From positions 1-17,051 of the forward strand of contig JAZQUR010000012.1 of the NCBI GenBank assembly GCA_045631425.1: a DNA stretch of 17,051 nt, written 5' to 3'. Below are positions 1 to 6,809 of this stretch, piece after piece; position 1 is the stretch's first letter, and each line of letters starts with the position of its first letter. Both the position numbers and the translations under genes were made by a program. The DNA is from Treponema_I sp045631425 (GTDB lineage Bacteria; Spirochaetota; Spirochaetia; Treponematales; Treponemataceae). The notes under the pieces were generated by a model. It did no database searches and was not told where the DNA came from. It worked only from the letters and a program-made list of their open reading frames with translations.

Positions 1-375
1 AAAAAAGAAGTAGCCTCAAAACTAGAATACGAGCAACTTCCACCAGATACAACTGGAGATCCAAAAATTTATAGACTTATTTCTTTAACACAAAATGCAA
101 AAGAATCAGAATCACTAGATTTACAAAAAGGTCAAACCTTGCGTATCAGAGGTAGAAATCTTTCTTTTGATTTTGATGACTCTGCACAAGGTGTTTTCCT
201 TGAAAACGAAAATGGAAAAACTAGAATCGAAAACTTCACTCGAGCTGGAACCAATGTAATTGATTTACCAATTCCATCAGAACTAGCAGCTGGTGAATAT
301 ACCGTTTCAGTTGTAACAAAGCCTGGCTCATTTTATTATAACAGTTCTTATACCGTTAGTATCAATGTAGCATAA
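1..375 (+). CDS. C-terminal fragment of a DUF4469-type protein
   Basis: The reading frame is open from the first base to the TAA at 373-375, so this is the 3' end of a longer gene that starts outside the window; 124 residues are visible. A TTG at 139 could be read as a start but has no ribosome site, and the frame upstream of it is good protein. The visible part begins with a polar linker (residues 1-40) and then a beta-rich domain from about LRIRGRNL to the end, with AAGEYTVSVVT near the C-terminus. That pattern matches, from memory, the Ig-like DUF4469 domain often found behind an HU-like DNA-binding domain. The HU-like part would lie upstream and is not seen. The gene ends about 25 bases before a shared terminator. 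Family assignment is moderate; the molecular role is unknown. Confidence 0.7.
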   Translation, partial: KKEVASKLEYEQLPPDTTGDPKIYRLISLTQNAKESESLDLQKGQTLRIRGRNLSFDFDDSAQGVFLENENGKTRIENFTRAGTNVIDLPIPSELAAGEYTVSVVTKPGSFYYNSSYTVSINVA

Positions 376-399
376 TCAGAATTAACTCAAAAGCCATAA

Positions 400-436
400 A
401 AAACCCTGTAGTTTTAATTACAAACCACAGGGTTTT
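400..436. terminator. Bidirectional intrinsic terminator
   Basis: AAAACCCTGTAG (400-411) pairs with CCACAGGGTTTT (425-436) with one A/C mismatch, and the stem extends a few A-T pairs inward. Read on the minus strand the stem is followed by six T's, on the plus strand by four. It lies between the convergent DUF4469 gene and thrA and can serve both. Confidence 0.88.
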
Positions 437-446
437 ACTTAGTAAA

Positions 447-2924
447 CTACTTTCCAGATTCTAGGTTCCAAGATACTGTTCGCAAAATATCTCCGAAAAC
501 ACCAGCAGCTGTAACTCCTGCCCCTGCTCCATATCCTCGAACTGTCATTGGGATTGGAGTGTATCGAGCAGTGTGGAAAACGAAGGCGTTTTCTCCGCCT
601 TTAATCACATAAAGTGGATGATTTGCGTCAACTTCCATCATACCTACGCTACATTTTCCGTTTTCGATAGTTGCACCCATGCGAAGAACTTTTCCTTCTT
701 TTTTGAGAGCAGCAATTTTTTCTGAGAAGAATTTGTCTAACTGAGGAAGTTTTTCGATAAATTCTTCTTTTGTTCCAGAATCGTCAAAATCTTTTGGATA
801 AATCTTGTTGATAACAACGTCGTCAAGTTCAAGTTCAATTCCAGATTCACGGGCAATAATCAATGCTTTACGAGCAACGTCTAAGCCACCAAGGTCATCC
901 CGTGGGTCTGGTTCTGTAAAGCGTTTTTCTTTTGCTTCTAGAACTGCTTGACTGAAAGTTGCACCTTCGTCTAAGCGACCAAAAATATATGAAAGAGAAC
1001 CAGACATAATTCCGTAGAATCCTGTTAGTTTATCTCCAGATTTGAAAAGATTTTGCAAAGTATCAATAATAGGAAGACCTGCACCTACGTTTGTTTCGTA
1101 CAAGAAACGACGACGCATTTGATTTGCAACTGTTCTTAGCTCTTTGTAGTAAGCCATGCTCATAGAGTTTGCACGTTTATTTGGTGTTGCAATGTGCATT
1201 CCAGCTTTTAGAATGTCGATATAGCGTTCTGGTAAATCGTAAGAAGCTGTACAGTCAACAAAAATTGGGTTTAGAGGTTTAACTTTTTTTACGAAAGCTA
1301 AGATTTCATCAAGATTTGTTGCTTTTCCATTTTTTTGTACATCATCTCGCCAATTTTCCAAAGGTAGACCATTTTCACTCATAATCATACCGTGAACATT
1401 TGCGATTGCCATAACCTTAATATCAACACCTTGAGAAAGAAGCTCTTGTTGTTGATCACGGATTTGGTCAAGTAATGTTCCACCGATATTTCCAGCACCA
1501 AAAGCAAATACTTCGATAGTTTGAGCTGTGTTAAAGCAGAATCTGTGTGCAATACGAACTGCTGTATCACCATTTTCCCCGTTGATTACAACAGAAATTG
1601 AACGTTCAGAAGAACCTTGGGCAATAGCTAAAATGTTAATATCCTGTGATGCAAGAGAATCAAGGAACATACCGGCAATACCACGTTTGTGCTTCATTCC
1701 ATCCCCTACGATAGAAACGATTGCACAATTTTCGATAGTTTCGATTAAATTGATGATATTTTCTCTTAATTCTAGTTCAAACTCTGCACCAAGGATTTCT
1801 TGAACAGTTAAAGCGTCTTTTTGTGGAACACAGAAACTGATTGTATACTCAGAACTTGATTGAGTGATTAAAAGCATTGAAATTCCAGCTCTAGAAACAG
1901 CAGCGAAAATACGAGCTGCCATACCAGATTTACCTTTCATTCCAGAACCTGAAACACTAATCATAGCTGTATCTTTTAGACAACTGATACCGCGAATTGG
2001 TCCAGAACTTTCAAAACGTCCTGAAGTAATGCGTGTTCCTCTTGAACTTGGATTCATTGAGTTAAGAGACCAAGCTTCTATTCCCTTTGCAGCAAGTGGA
2101 GCAAGAGTTTTTGGATGTAAAACTTTTGAACCAAAGAAAGAAAGCTCCATAGCTTCTTCATAACTCATATCATTTACCATGATTGCATCTGGAACAATAC
2201 GAGGGTCTGCTGTGAAAATTCCGTCAACATCAGTCCAAAATTCAACTTTAGAAGCGCCAAGACCAACACCAACTAAAGCTGCACTAAAATCAGAACCATT
2301 TCTTCCGAGAAGACCATATTTGCTATCTTTCCAAGAGCAAATAAAACCTGGGAAAAGAAGAATTCTAGCATTTCTTCCAACTTTTCCATCACGAATTTCT
2401 GCAAGGGCAGCCATTGTGCGAGTAAAGTCAGGATCCCCTTCTGCTTGGTTTCCAGTTGTAAAGATATAATCTCTTGAATCAAGAAGACAAACGTCTTGAT
2501 CCATTGCTTTCAAAACTGCTTCTACGATTGGAGATGATAATCTTTCTCCAAGTCCCATAATTCTACATTGAACTGATAAAGGACATTCACCAAAAGCAAC
2601 AACAGCGTTTAACAAACGTTCATATTCTTCAAAAATTGGATCTAAAACTTCTAGAACCTCATTTTTAACAAAGCCTTTAAGTTCTTTTTCCAAATCAGAA
2701 CAAATATTTATGTGAATTGTGCGAAGATTTGAACAAAATTCGTAAGCAGAAGAACCTGTGGTTGTTTTATCTATACTTTCTTGTAATTTGTTTGAAACAC
2801 CAGCAACCGCAGAAACAACAACACTAATGCGGTCTTTTTCAGCTCTCCCCTTCATAATCATAGCTGAATCAATAATACGGCGGGCACTTCCCATTGATGT
2901 TCCACCGAATTTTAATGTAATCAT
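447..2924 (-). CDS. thrA: Bifunctional aspartokinase / homoserine dehydrogenase
   Basis: Fused enzyme catalysing two steps of threonine (and methionine/isoleucine) synthesis in the cytoplasm: phosphorylation of aspartate and NAD(P)H-dependent reduction of aspartate semialdehyde to homoserine. The 825-residue protein has the normal ThrA/MetL length. The kinase domain spans about 1-285, with KFGGTS at 5-10 and WTDVDGIFTADPR near 230-242. Two ACT regulatory repeats follow (about 315-460), then a homoserine dehydrogenase domain with Rossmann motif GAGNIGG near 477-483, the TPNKRAN lysine loop near 580 and EPDPRDDLGG near 671-680. The start is set at ATG 2924 because GGGGGA lies four bases upstream; a TTG four codons earlier overlaps that site and is unlikely. 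The ACT repeats suggest threonine feedback. A zinc peptidase lies upstream on the same strand, 186 bases away, with hairpins between. Confidence 0.96.
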   Translation of the reverse strand: MITLKFGGTSMGSARRIIDSAMIMKGRAEKDRISVVVSAVAGVSNKLQESIDKTTTGSSAYEFCSNLRTIHINICSDLEKELKGFVKNEVLEVLDPIFEEYERLLNAVVAFGECPLSVQCRIMGLGERLSSPIVEAVLKAMDQDVCLLDSRDYIFTTGNQAEGDPDFTRTMAALAEIRDGKVGRNARILLFPGFICSWKDSKYGLLGRNGSDFSAALVGVGLGASKVEFWTDVDGIFTADPRIVPDAIMVNDMSYEEAMELSFFGSKVLHPKTLAPLAAKGIEAWSLNSMNPSSRGTRITSGRFESSGPIRGISCLKDTAMISVSGSGMKGKSGMAARIFAAVSRAGISMLLITQSSSEYTISFCVPQKDALTVQEILGAEFELELRENIINLIETIENCAIVSIVGDGMKHKRGIAGMFLDSLASQDINILAIAQGSSERSISVVINGENGDTAVRIAHRFCFNTAQTIEVFAFGAGNIGGTLLDQIRDQQQELLSQGVDIKVMAIANVHGMIMSENGLPLENWRDDVQKNGKATNLDEILAFVKKVKPLNPIFVDCTASYDLPERYIDILKAGMHIATPNKRANSMSMAYYKELRTVANQMRRRFLYETNVGAGLPIIDTLQNLFKSGDKLTGFYGIMSGSLSYIFGRLDEGATFSQAVLEAKEKRFTEPDPRDDLGGLDVARKALIIARESGIELELDDVVINKIYPKDFDDSGTKEEFIEKLPQLDKFFSEKIAALKKEGKVLRMGATIENGKCSVGMMEVDANHPLYVIKGGENAFVFHTARYTPIPMTVRGYGAGAGVTAAGVFGDILRTVSWNLESGK

Positions 2925-2928
2925 TACA

Positions 2929-2934
2929 TCCCCC
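2929..2934 (-). promoter_or_regulatory. thrA ribosome binding site
   Basis: GGGGGA read on the minus strand, four bases before ATG 2924. It decides the start in favour of the ATG over the upstream TTG at 2936. Confidence 0.7.
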
Positions 2935-2937
2935 AAA

Positions 2938-2966
2938 ATTTAGGCGCAGCAAAAAAATGCCTAAAT
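2938..2966 (-). promoter_or_regulatory. Hairpin abutting the thrA ribosome site
   Basis: Perfect 8-bp inverted repeat: ATTTAGGC at 2938-2945 and GCCTAAAT at 2959-2966, with a 13-base loop. In the thrA transcript it ends three bases before the GGGGGA site. It is not followed by a T-run long enough for a good terminator, so a role in mRNA stability or translation is more likely, if it has one. Confidence 0.45.
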
Positions 2967-3000
2967 CATTTAAATTTATTCACAATAATAATATCAAATA

Positions 3001-3025
3001 AAAAACCTTTGTTCTATAGGTTTTT
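3001..3025 (-). terminator. Weak terminator-like hairpin between zinc peptidase gene and thrA
   Basis: AAAAACCT (3001-3008) and AGGTTTTT (3018-3025) form a perfect 8-bp stem with a 9-base loop. On the minus strand it runs into TTTTTTATTT. The stem has only three G-C pairs. It could end the zinc peptidase transcript or act as an attenuator in the thrA leader, because a 12-codon frame (3014-3049, minus, MQILFIFVKNL) ends inside its 5' arm. Confidence 0.4.
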
Positions 3026-3110
3026 GACAAAAATGAATAAAATCTGCATAAAAATTGTATATTTATACATAATTTTTTGAGAAAAATTTGATAATTTTTT
3101 TGTAAAAATA

Positions 3111-3794
3111 CTATCGACGGCGATTTCTTGAAATCAAAACTAAACGTAAAAAGTTTGCCATTGCCACCAAGGCAGAAGCCACATAAGTCATGGCAGCGGC
3201 AGATAAAACTTTTTTTACGCCCTTTAATTCATCACTGGATAAAACATTATTTTGTTTTAAGATTTTCAAAGCACGATTTGAAGCGTTAAATTCCACTGGT
3301 AAAGTTACAAGATAAAACAAAACAGCTCCAGCAAACAAAAGAATTCCAATATCAGTGAGTAAAGGGAAACTCATTACAATACCAAGAATTGCAAGCCATG
3401 GTCCGGCAGAAGAACCAATATTTGCAATAGGAACTAAAACCCGTCTAAAAACTAGAGGAAAATATTTTTTTGCATGTTGAATGGCGTGGCCTGTTTCGTG
3501 GGCAGCAACCCCGATAGCAGCAATAGAAGTTGAATTATATGTGGAATCTGAAAGACGCAAAGTTTTATCAGTTGGGTCGTAGTGGTCTGTTAAATCCCCT
3601 TTTATGCGACCAAGTTTTACATCAGCAATTCCATTGACTTTTAATAAATAGGCAGCTGCTTGAGTTCCTGTGATATTTTTTTCACTCATTTTTTTTGCAT
3701 ATTTTGAAAAGGTAGATTTTACCTTAAATTGGGCAAAAATTGATATTAAAAGGGCTGGAACAACTAAAATCAAATAATAATAATCAAAATACAT
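3111..3794 (-). CDS. Membrane-associated neutral zinc metallopeptidase, YugP family
   Basis: Predicted membrane-bound zinc peptidase of the YugP/Zn_peptidase_2 family (227 residues, the usual size). An N-terminal membrane helix spans about 5-22. The catalytic HExxH motif is HETGH at 99-103. Two or three hydrophobic stretches follow (about 118-166), and the LPVEFNAS segment with Glu168 is the likely third zinc ligand and is typical of the family. A final hydrophobic stretch lies near 205-222, ending in a basic tail (RNRRR). ATG 3794 is chosen because GGAGA lies six bases upstream (3801-3805). The substrate is not known for the family. The gene is monocistronic or loosely linked to thrA downstream; the 5' side faces a hairpin-rich non-coding region. 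Confidence 0.92.
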   Translation of the reverse strand: MYFDYYYLILVVPALLISIFAQFKVKSTFSKYAKKMSEKNITGTQAAAYLLKVNGIADVKLGRIKGDLTDHYDPTDKTLRLSDSTYNSTSIAAIGVAAHETGHAIQHAKKYFPLVFRRVLVPIANIGSSAGPWLAILGIVMSFPLLTDIGILLFAGAVLFYLVTLPVEFNASNRALKILKQNNVLSSDELKGVKKVLSAAAMTYVASALVAMANFLRLVLISRNRRR

Positions 3795-3857
3795 TGTAAG
3801 TCTCCAAAAGATTTTTTTCTAACTAAAGTATGATATAAAAATTGGGAAATGTCAAAA

Positions 3858-3910
3858 TTTGGAGGAGAGAAACCCATTTTTTTCGATAAAACGGGTTTCT
3901 CTCCTCCAAA
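3858..3910. repeat. Long perfect inverted repeat
   Basis: An 18-base arm at 3858-3875 (TTTGGAGGAGAGAAACCC) is exactly matched by its reverse complement at 3893-3910, with a 17-base spacer whose inner TTTT/AAAA can add four more pairs after one mismatch. A weaker outer pair TTGGGAA (3842-3848) and TTCCCAA (3919-3925) flanks it. It sits between the divergent zinc peptidase and HAD genes, so it terminates neither in the usual sense. It may be a dispersed repeat or an antisense terminator. Confidence 0.8.
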
Positions 3911-4165
3911 CCTCCTCTCTTCCCAAAAGAACGACCAAAGGGCTAGCCGCCCTCTGGACTCTGGCAAGAAAGATTGGTTTTGGGGATTTGGGATTTTTGC
4001 TTGCGTGACTGGGGTAGATGTTAGGCACGACTGTTCCAGCGTGCCGTGTTTAGCTGTCGTGATTTGGGCTTGATAATGGAAACGACTTTTTGAGGGTTTC
4101 TGTTGGTAGCTTGCGTATCTTGACGGTTACTGAGCGAAGACGAAGTAACCTTCTTTTAAATAATC
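3911..4165. other. Non-coding, relatively G+C-rich stretch with consecutive hairpins
   Basis: This stretch is visibly richer in G+C than its surroundings and carries no convincing gene; the only longer frame begins inside the upstream hairpin and has no ribosome site. Several stems line up: CCAAAGGGC/GCCCTCTGG (3935-3957, one mismatch); GGCACG-A-CTG/CAG-CGTGCC (4024-4045, bulged A, loop TTC); and GGTTACT/AGTAACC (4125-4150). It could be a composite dispersed repeat, a structured RNA or the debris of one. Confidence 0.55.
4125..4150. repeat. REP-like palindrome with a GAGCGAAG core
   Basis: GGTTACT (4125-4131) and its complement AGTAACC (4144-4150) enclose GAGCGAAGACGA. The CTGAGCGAAG...CGAAG pattern resembles a palindromic dispersed repeat that I recall from many bacterial genomes; the assignment is from memory and would need a search. 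Confidence 0.45.
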
Positions 4166-4197
4166 TGTTTCGATTTTCAAAATTTTTAAAAATGTGG

Positions 4198-4203
4198 TAT
4201 TAT
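4198..4203 (+). promoter_or_regulatory. Possible -10 box for the HAD gene
   Basis: TATTAT, 31 bases before ATG 4235, preceded by TGTGG. The matching -35 (TTTCAA, 4175-4180, 17-base spacing) is poor, so the call is tentative. Confidence 0.35.
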
Positions 4204-4234
4204 CCTTATTAATAATAAAAACTTTGGAGAAAAT

Positions 4235-4891
4235 ATGCTTAAAACACTTTTATTTGATTTAGACGGAACATTGACAGACCCTGCAGTAGGAATTACCAAT
4301 TCTTTTATCCACGCGTTAAAATATTTTGGGCTAGAAATTCCAAGTTATGAAAAATTGTGTTCATTTATTGGGCCTCCACTTCCAGCCACCTTTGAAAAAG
4401 AATTTGGCTTTTCTGGGGAAAAAGTTGAAGAAGCTGTTGCAAAATACCGAGAGCATTTTTCAACAAAAGGCTTATATGAAAACAAAGTTTATGAAGGCAT
4501 TCCAGAGCTTTTAGAAAATCTAAAATCATATGGTTATGAATTAATAGTTGCAACTTCAAAACCAGAACCCTTTGCAAAAGAAATTTTGGAACATTTTGAT
4601 TTGGCAAAATATTTTACACATATTTGTGGAAGCAATTTAGACGAAACAAGGGGAAAAAAAGAAGAAGTTATAGAATATGCCCTTGAACTCAGCACTAACA
4701 AAGATAAATCCACAATTCTAATGATTGGCGACAGAGAATACGACGTTTATGGTGCAAAAATCAACAAAATAAAATCCGCTGGAGTTTTGTACGGATATGG
4801 AAACAAAGAAGAATTTGAAAACGCAAAAGCCGATTACATTTTCCAAACTGTAAAAGATTTACAAGATTTTTTGACAAAAGACTCTGTATAA
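4235..4891 (+). CDS. HAD-superfamily phosphatase (phosphoglycolate phosphatase-like)
   Basis: Soluble haloacid-dehalogenase hydrolase of 218 residues that probably removes phosphate from a small metabolite. Motif I is DLDGTLTD with the nucleophile Asp8 and acid/base Asp10. A helical cap covers about 15-85 (GPPLPATFEKEFG), as in subfamily IA. Motif II is VATSKP near 105-110, the motif III lysine lies around KKEE at 141-144, and motif IV is GDREYD (165-170). The closest family label is COG0546 (Gph-like), but substrates differ widely within it. TTGGAG (4225-4229) precedes ATG 4235 by five bases. A small unknown gene follows after 32 bases and may be cotranscribed. Confidence 0.92.
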   Translation: MLKTLLFDLDGTLTDPAVGITNSFIHALKYFGLEIPSYEKLCSFIGPPLPATFEKEFGFSGEKVEEAVAKYREHFSTKGLYENKVYEGIPELLENLKSYGYELIVATSKPEPFAKEILEHFDLAKYFTHICGSNLDETRGKKEEVIEYALELSTNKDKSTILMIGDREYDVYGAKINKIKSAGVLYGYGNKEEFENAKADYIFQTVKDLQDFLTKDSV

Positions 4892-4923
4892 AAGTAAAAA
4901 ATTTTAGAAAAAGGCAAATATCC

Positions 4924-5367
4924 ATGAAAAAAGAAGAATTATCCTTACTGCAACAAGAAATAATAATTGCATTAAAGCAAGTTCAAAATCGAAATCTAGT
5001 TACAGAAGCAAATCTTATAAAAAAAATTAGAGAAAACACAAAGTTTCAAGGAAAAAATAAAGCATCTCTTTCATTAAAAGATATAGAAAAAGCCATTGAG
5101 TTTTTAGAAGAAGAAAATCTATTTTATTCAATACATTGTAACAGTGCAAATGATTTATTTTTTAAGCCAGAAGAAAATCATAAAGATTTTGAACAGGACC
5201 ACAGACAACGTCGACTAAAAAGCGAACACACCCTAAGCCTCTTAACATCAGCAGATTTTCAAAAACAAAAAGAGACAAAAAACTGCCCAAAATCCCAAAA
5301 GAATAAATACGTAAAACGCACACAACGAACAAGTTTAAACATCTACCAAAATTACGAAGAAGACTAA
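4924..5367 (+). CDS. Small basic protein of unknown function
   Basis: A 147-residue protein that I do not recognise. The first 90 residues are predicted helical with alternating acidic and basic residues (LSLLQQEIIIALKQ, then SLKDIEKAIEFLEEENLFY) and could be a winged-helix-like fold, but no clear recognition helix is visible. The last 55 residues are polar, low in complexity and rich in Lys, Gln and Arg, and are probably disordered or bind nucleic acid. An AAAAAGG site ends nine bases before ATG 4924. It lies 32 bases behind the HAD gene, so an operon is likely. No function is proposed. Confidence 0.75.
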   Translation: MKKEELSLLQQEIIIALKQVQNRNLVTEANLIKKIRENTKFQGKNKASLSLKDIEKAIEFLEEENLFYSIHCNSANDLFFKPEENHKDFEQDHRQRRLKSEHTLSLLTSADFQKQKETKNCPKSQKNKYVKRTQRTSLNIYQNYEED

Positions 5368-5413
5368 TTTTCCAGTAAAAGCTAAAAATCAACTTTCTCT
5401 TTTTAATCAAGAT

Positions 5414-5450
5414 AATCATTTTCTCATAATTCCATAATCAAAAAATGATT
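5414..5450 (+). terminator. Possible weak terminator before oadB
   Basis: AATCATTTT (5414-5422) and AAAATGATT (5442-5450) form a 9-bp A-T-rich stem followed by TTTTTGG. It could end the HAD/unknown transcript. The low G+C of the stem makes it uncertain. Confidence 0.35.
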
Positions 5451-5454
5451 TTTG

Positions 5455-5522
5455 GCTAATTATTCACAAATAATTTTTCTCTAAATTAATTAGCAATTAA
5501 AAGCAAAAGGTGAATAATTATG
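5455..5522 (+). promoter_or_regulatory. oadB leader with competing inverted repeats over the ribosome site
   Basis: TAATTATTCAC (5457-5467) is an exact 11-base reverse complement of GTGAATAATTA (5510-5520), which contains most of the AGGTGA ribosome site and the A of the ATG. GCTAATT (5455-5461) can alternatively pair with AATTAGC (5488-5494), and the two pairings use overlapping bases, so they exclude each other. This is the layout of a translational switch. The region is A-T-rich, so chance cannot be excluded. Confidence 0.4.
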
Positions 5523-6659
5523 AGTGAAGAAATTAATTATTTTACAGAAGGATTAACAAATCTAAATTGGCAAAACTTTGTAATGTATGGAATTGGCTTT
5601 TTATTAATTTTTCTTGCCATAAAGAAAAAATACGAGCCAATGCTTTTACTTCCCATAGGCTTTGGAGCCATTCTTGTAAACTTGCCATTGGAAATTCTTT
5701 GGCAACATGGAGAAGTTCCTGGAGTACTAAAAATTCTTTTTGAATCAGGCATAATGACAGAAATTTTCCCATTACTAATTTTTATTTCCGTTGGTTCAAT
5801 GATTGATTTTAGACCTTTATTGCAACGACCATGGATGCTGATTTTTGGAATTGTTGCCCACGGAGGAATATTTATTGCAGCCTTTATTGCATATCATTTT
5901 TTTGGATTTTCTATAAAAGAAGCCGCAAGCATAGGCGTAATCGGAGCGGCTGATGGCCCAACATCAATTTTAGTAACTTCAAAATTTGCACCAAACCTAA
6001 TGGGACCAATTACAGTTGTGGCTTATTCATATATGTCATTAGTGCCAATAATTATGCCACCAGTTATAAAATTACTAACAACGAAAAAAGAGCGAAAAAT
6101 TCGTGTTATAGAAAAAGAAACAAAAATTCCACAATGGATAATTATTAGCTTCCCAATAGTGCTTACTTTGGTAGTTGGGATTTTAGTTCCCGTGGCCGCA
6201 CCACTTATGGGATTTTTGATGTTTGGGAATTTGATAAAAGAAAGCGGGGTTTTAGAAAAACTCGTAAAATCAGCCCAAAATGAACTTACAAACATTGTAA
6301 CTCTTCTTTTGGGAATAAGTGTTGGGGCTACAATGAGAGGAGAAAATTTTTTGCAAGTGGAAACTCTGCTTATTATGATATTAGGATTAATTGCCTTTAT
6401 TGGAGATACAGTTTGCGGCTTACTTTGTGCAAAAATCATAAATCTATTTAGAAAAAAAGAAAAGAAAATCAATCCAATGCTTGGTGCCTGTGGAATATCA
6501 GCTTTTCCAATGGCAAGCCGAGTTGTGCAAAAAATCGCCCTAGAAGAAGATGACCAGAATTTCTTGCTTATGCACGCAGTTTCAGCAAATGTCTCCGGCC
6601 AAATTGGCTCAGTTTTAATCGGCGGACTAATTTTGACCCTAGTTCCAATTTTTGGATAA
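5520..6659 (+). CDS. oadB: Na+-translocating decarboxylase beta subunit (OadB/GcdB family)
   Basis: Integral membrane subunit that couples decarboxylation of a biotin-bound carboxyl group to Na+ export. The 379-residue length fits the shorter members of the family (OadB, GcdB, MmdB). About nine to eleven hydrophobic segments are visible. Signature stretches are GAADGPTSI (142-150, Asp145 corresponding to the Na+-binding aspartate known in Klebsiella OadB), GNLIKESGV (236-244), GISAFPMASRVVQK (from 325) and ANVSGQIGSV (356-365). AAAAGGTGA (5505-5513) precedes ATG 5520 by about seven bases. No alpha (carboxyltransferase) or gamma subunit gene is next to it, so the partner genes must lie elsewhere. 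The substrate (oxaloacetate, methylmalonyl-CoA or glutaconyl-CoA) cannot be read from the beta subunit alone. Confidence 0.93.
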   Translation: MSEEINYFTEGLTNLNWQNFVMYGIGFLLIFLAIKKKYEPMLLLPIGFGAILVNLPLEILWQHGEVPGVLKILFESGIMTEIFPLLIFISVGSMIDFRPLLQRPWMLIFGIVAHGGIFIAAFIAYHFFGFSIKEAASIGVIGAADGPTSILVTSKFAPNLMGPITVVAYSYMSLVPIIMPPVIKLLTTKKERKIRVIEKETKIPQWIIISFPIVLTLVVGILVPVAAPLMGFLMFGNLIKESGVLEKLVKSAQNELTNIVTLLLGISVGATMRGENFLQVETLLIMILGLIAFIGDTVCGLLCAKIINLFRKKEKKINPMLGACGISAFPMASRVVQKIALEEDDQNFLLMHAVSANVSGQIGSVLIGGLILTLVPIFG

Positions 6660-6748
6660 TGTTATTTTTGGAAAAATACAGCACAACAAAGGTATGTTTT
6701 TTGTGGCCGTTCCTTGAAGGGTAACTTCGCCTTTTGGGGCTCAAATTA

Positions 6749-6777
6749 TTGACTTATACAACTAAGAGTAGTATATT
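6749..6777 (+). promoter_or_regulatory. Sigma-70-type promoter of the XRE gene
   Basis: TTGACT (6749-6754), a 17-base spacer and TATATT (6772-6777), placed 33 bases before ATG 6810. This is the best promoter match in the window. Confidence 0.72.
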
Positions 6778-6789
6778 ACTACTAATAGT
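6761..6789 (+). promoter_or_regulatory. Dyad operator overlapping the XRE promoter
   Basis: ACTAAGAGTAGTA (6761-6773), a TAT centre and TACTACTAATAGT (6777-6789): 11 of 13 positions are symmetric and the inner 7-bp arms are perfect. It covers the -10 box and the probable transcription start, so a bound protein would repress. The obvious ligand is the HTH protein encoded just downstream (autoregulation). Confidence 0.62.
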
Positions 6790-6809
6790 ATAAAAAAAAA
6801 GAGGTAACA

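Noticed and set aside
1528..2469. Plus-strand frames of about 90-100 codons within thrA
   Set aside because: They are antisense to conserved kinase and ACT domains, lack ribosome sites and are explained by codon bias of thrA.
3849..4073. A 74-codon plus-strand frame in the non-coding block
   Set aside because: It starts inside the long inverted repeat, has no ribosome site, and its sequence is low in protein-like features.
6023..6472. A 149-codon minus-strand frame inside oadB
   Set aside because: It lies fully antisense to a well-supported membrane protein gene; its hydrophobic pattern mirrors the sense frame.
6660..6740. A terminator after oadB (CACAACAAA/TTTTTTGTG, about 6682-6706)
   Set aside because: The stem has a mismatch and mostly A-T pairs, and it is followed by GCCG rather than a T-run, so it was not called.
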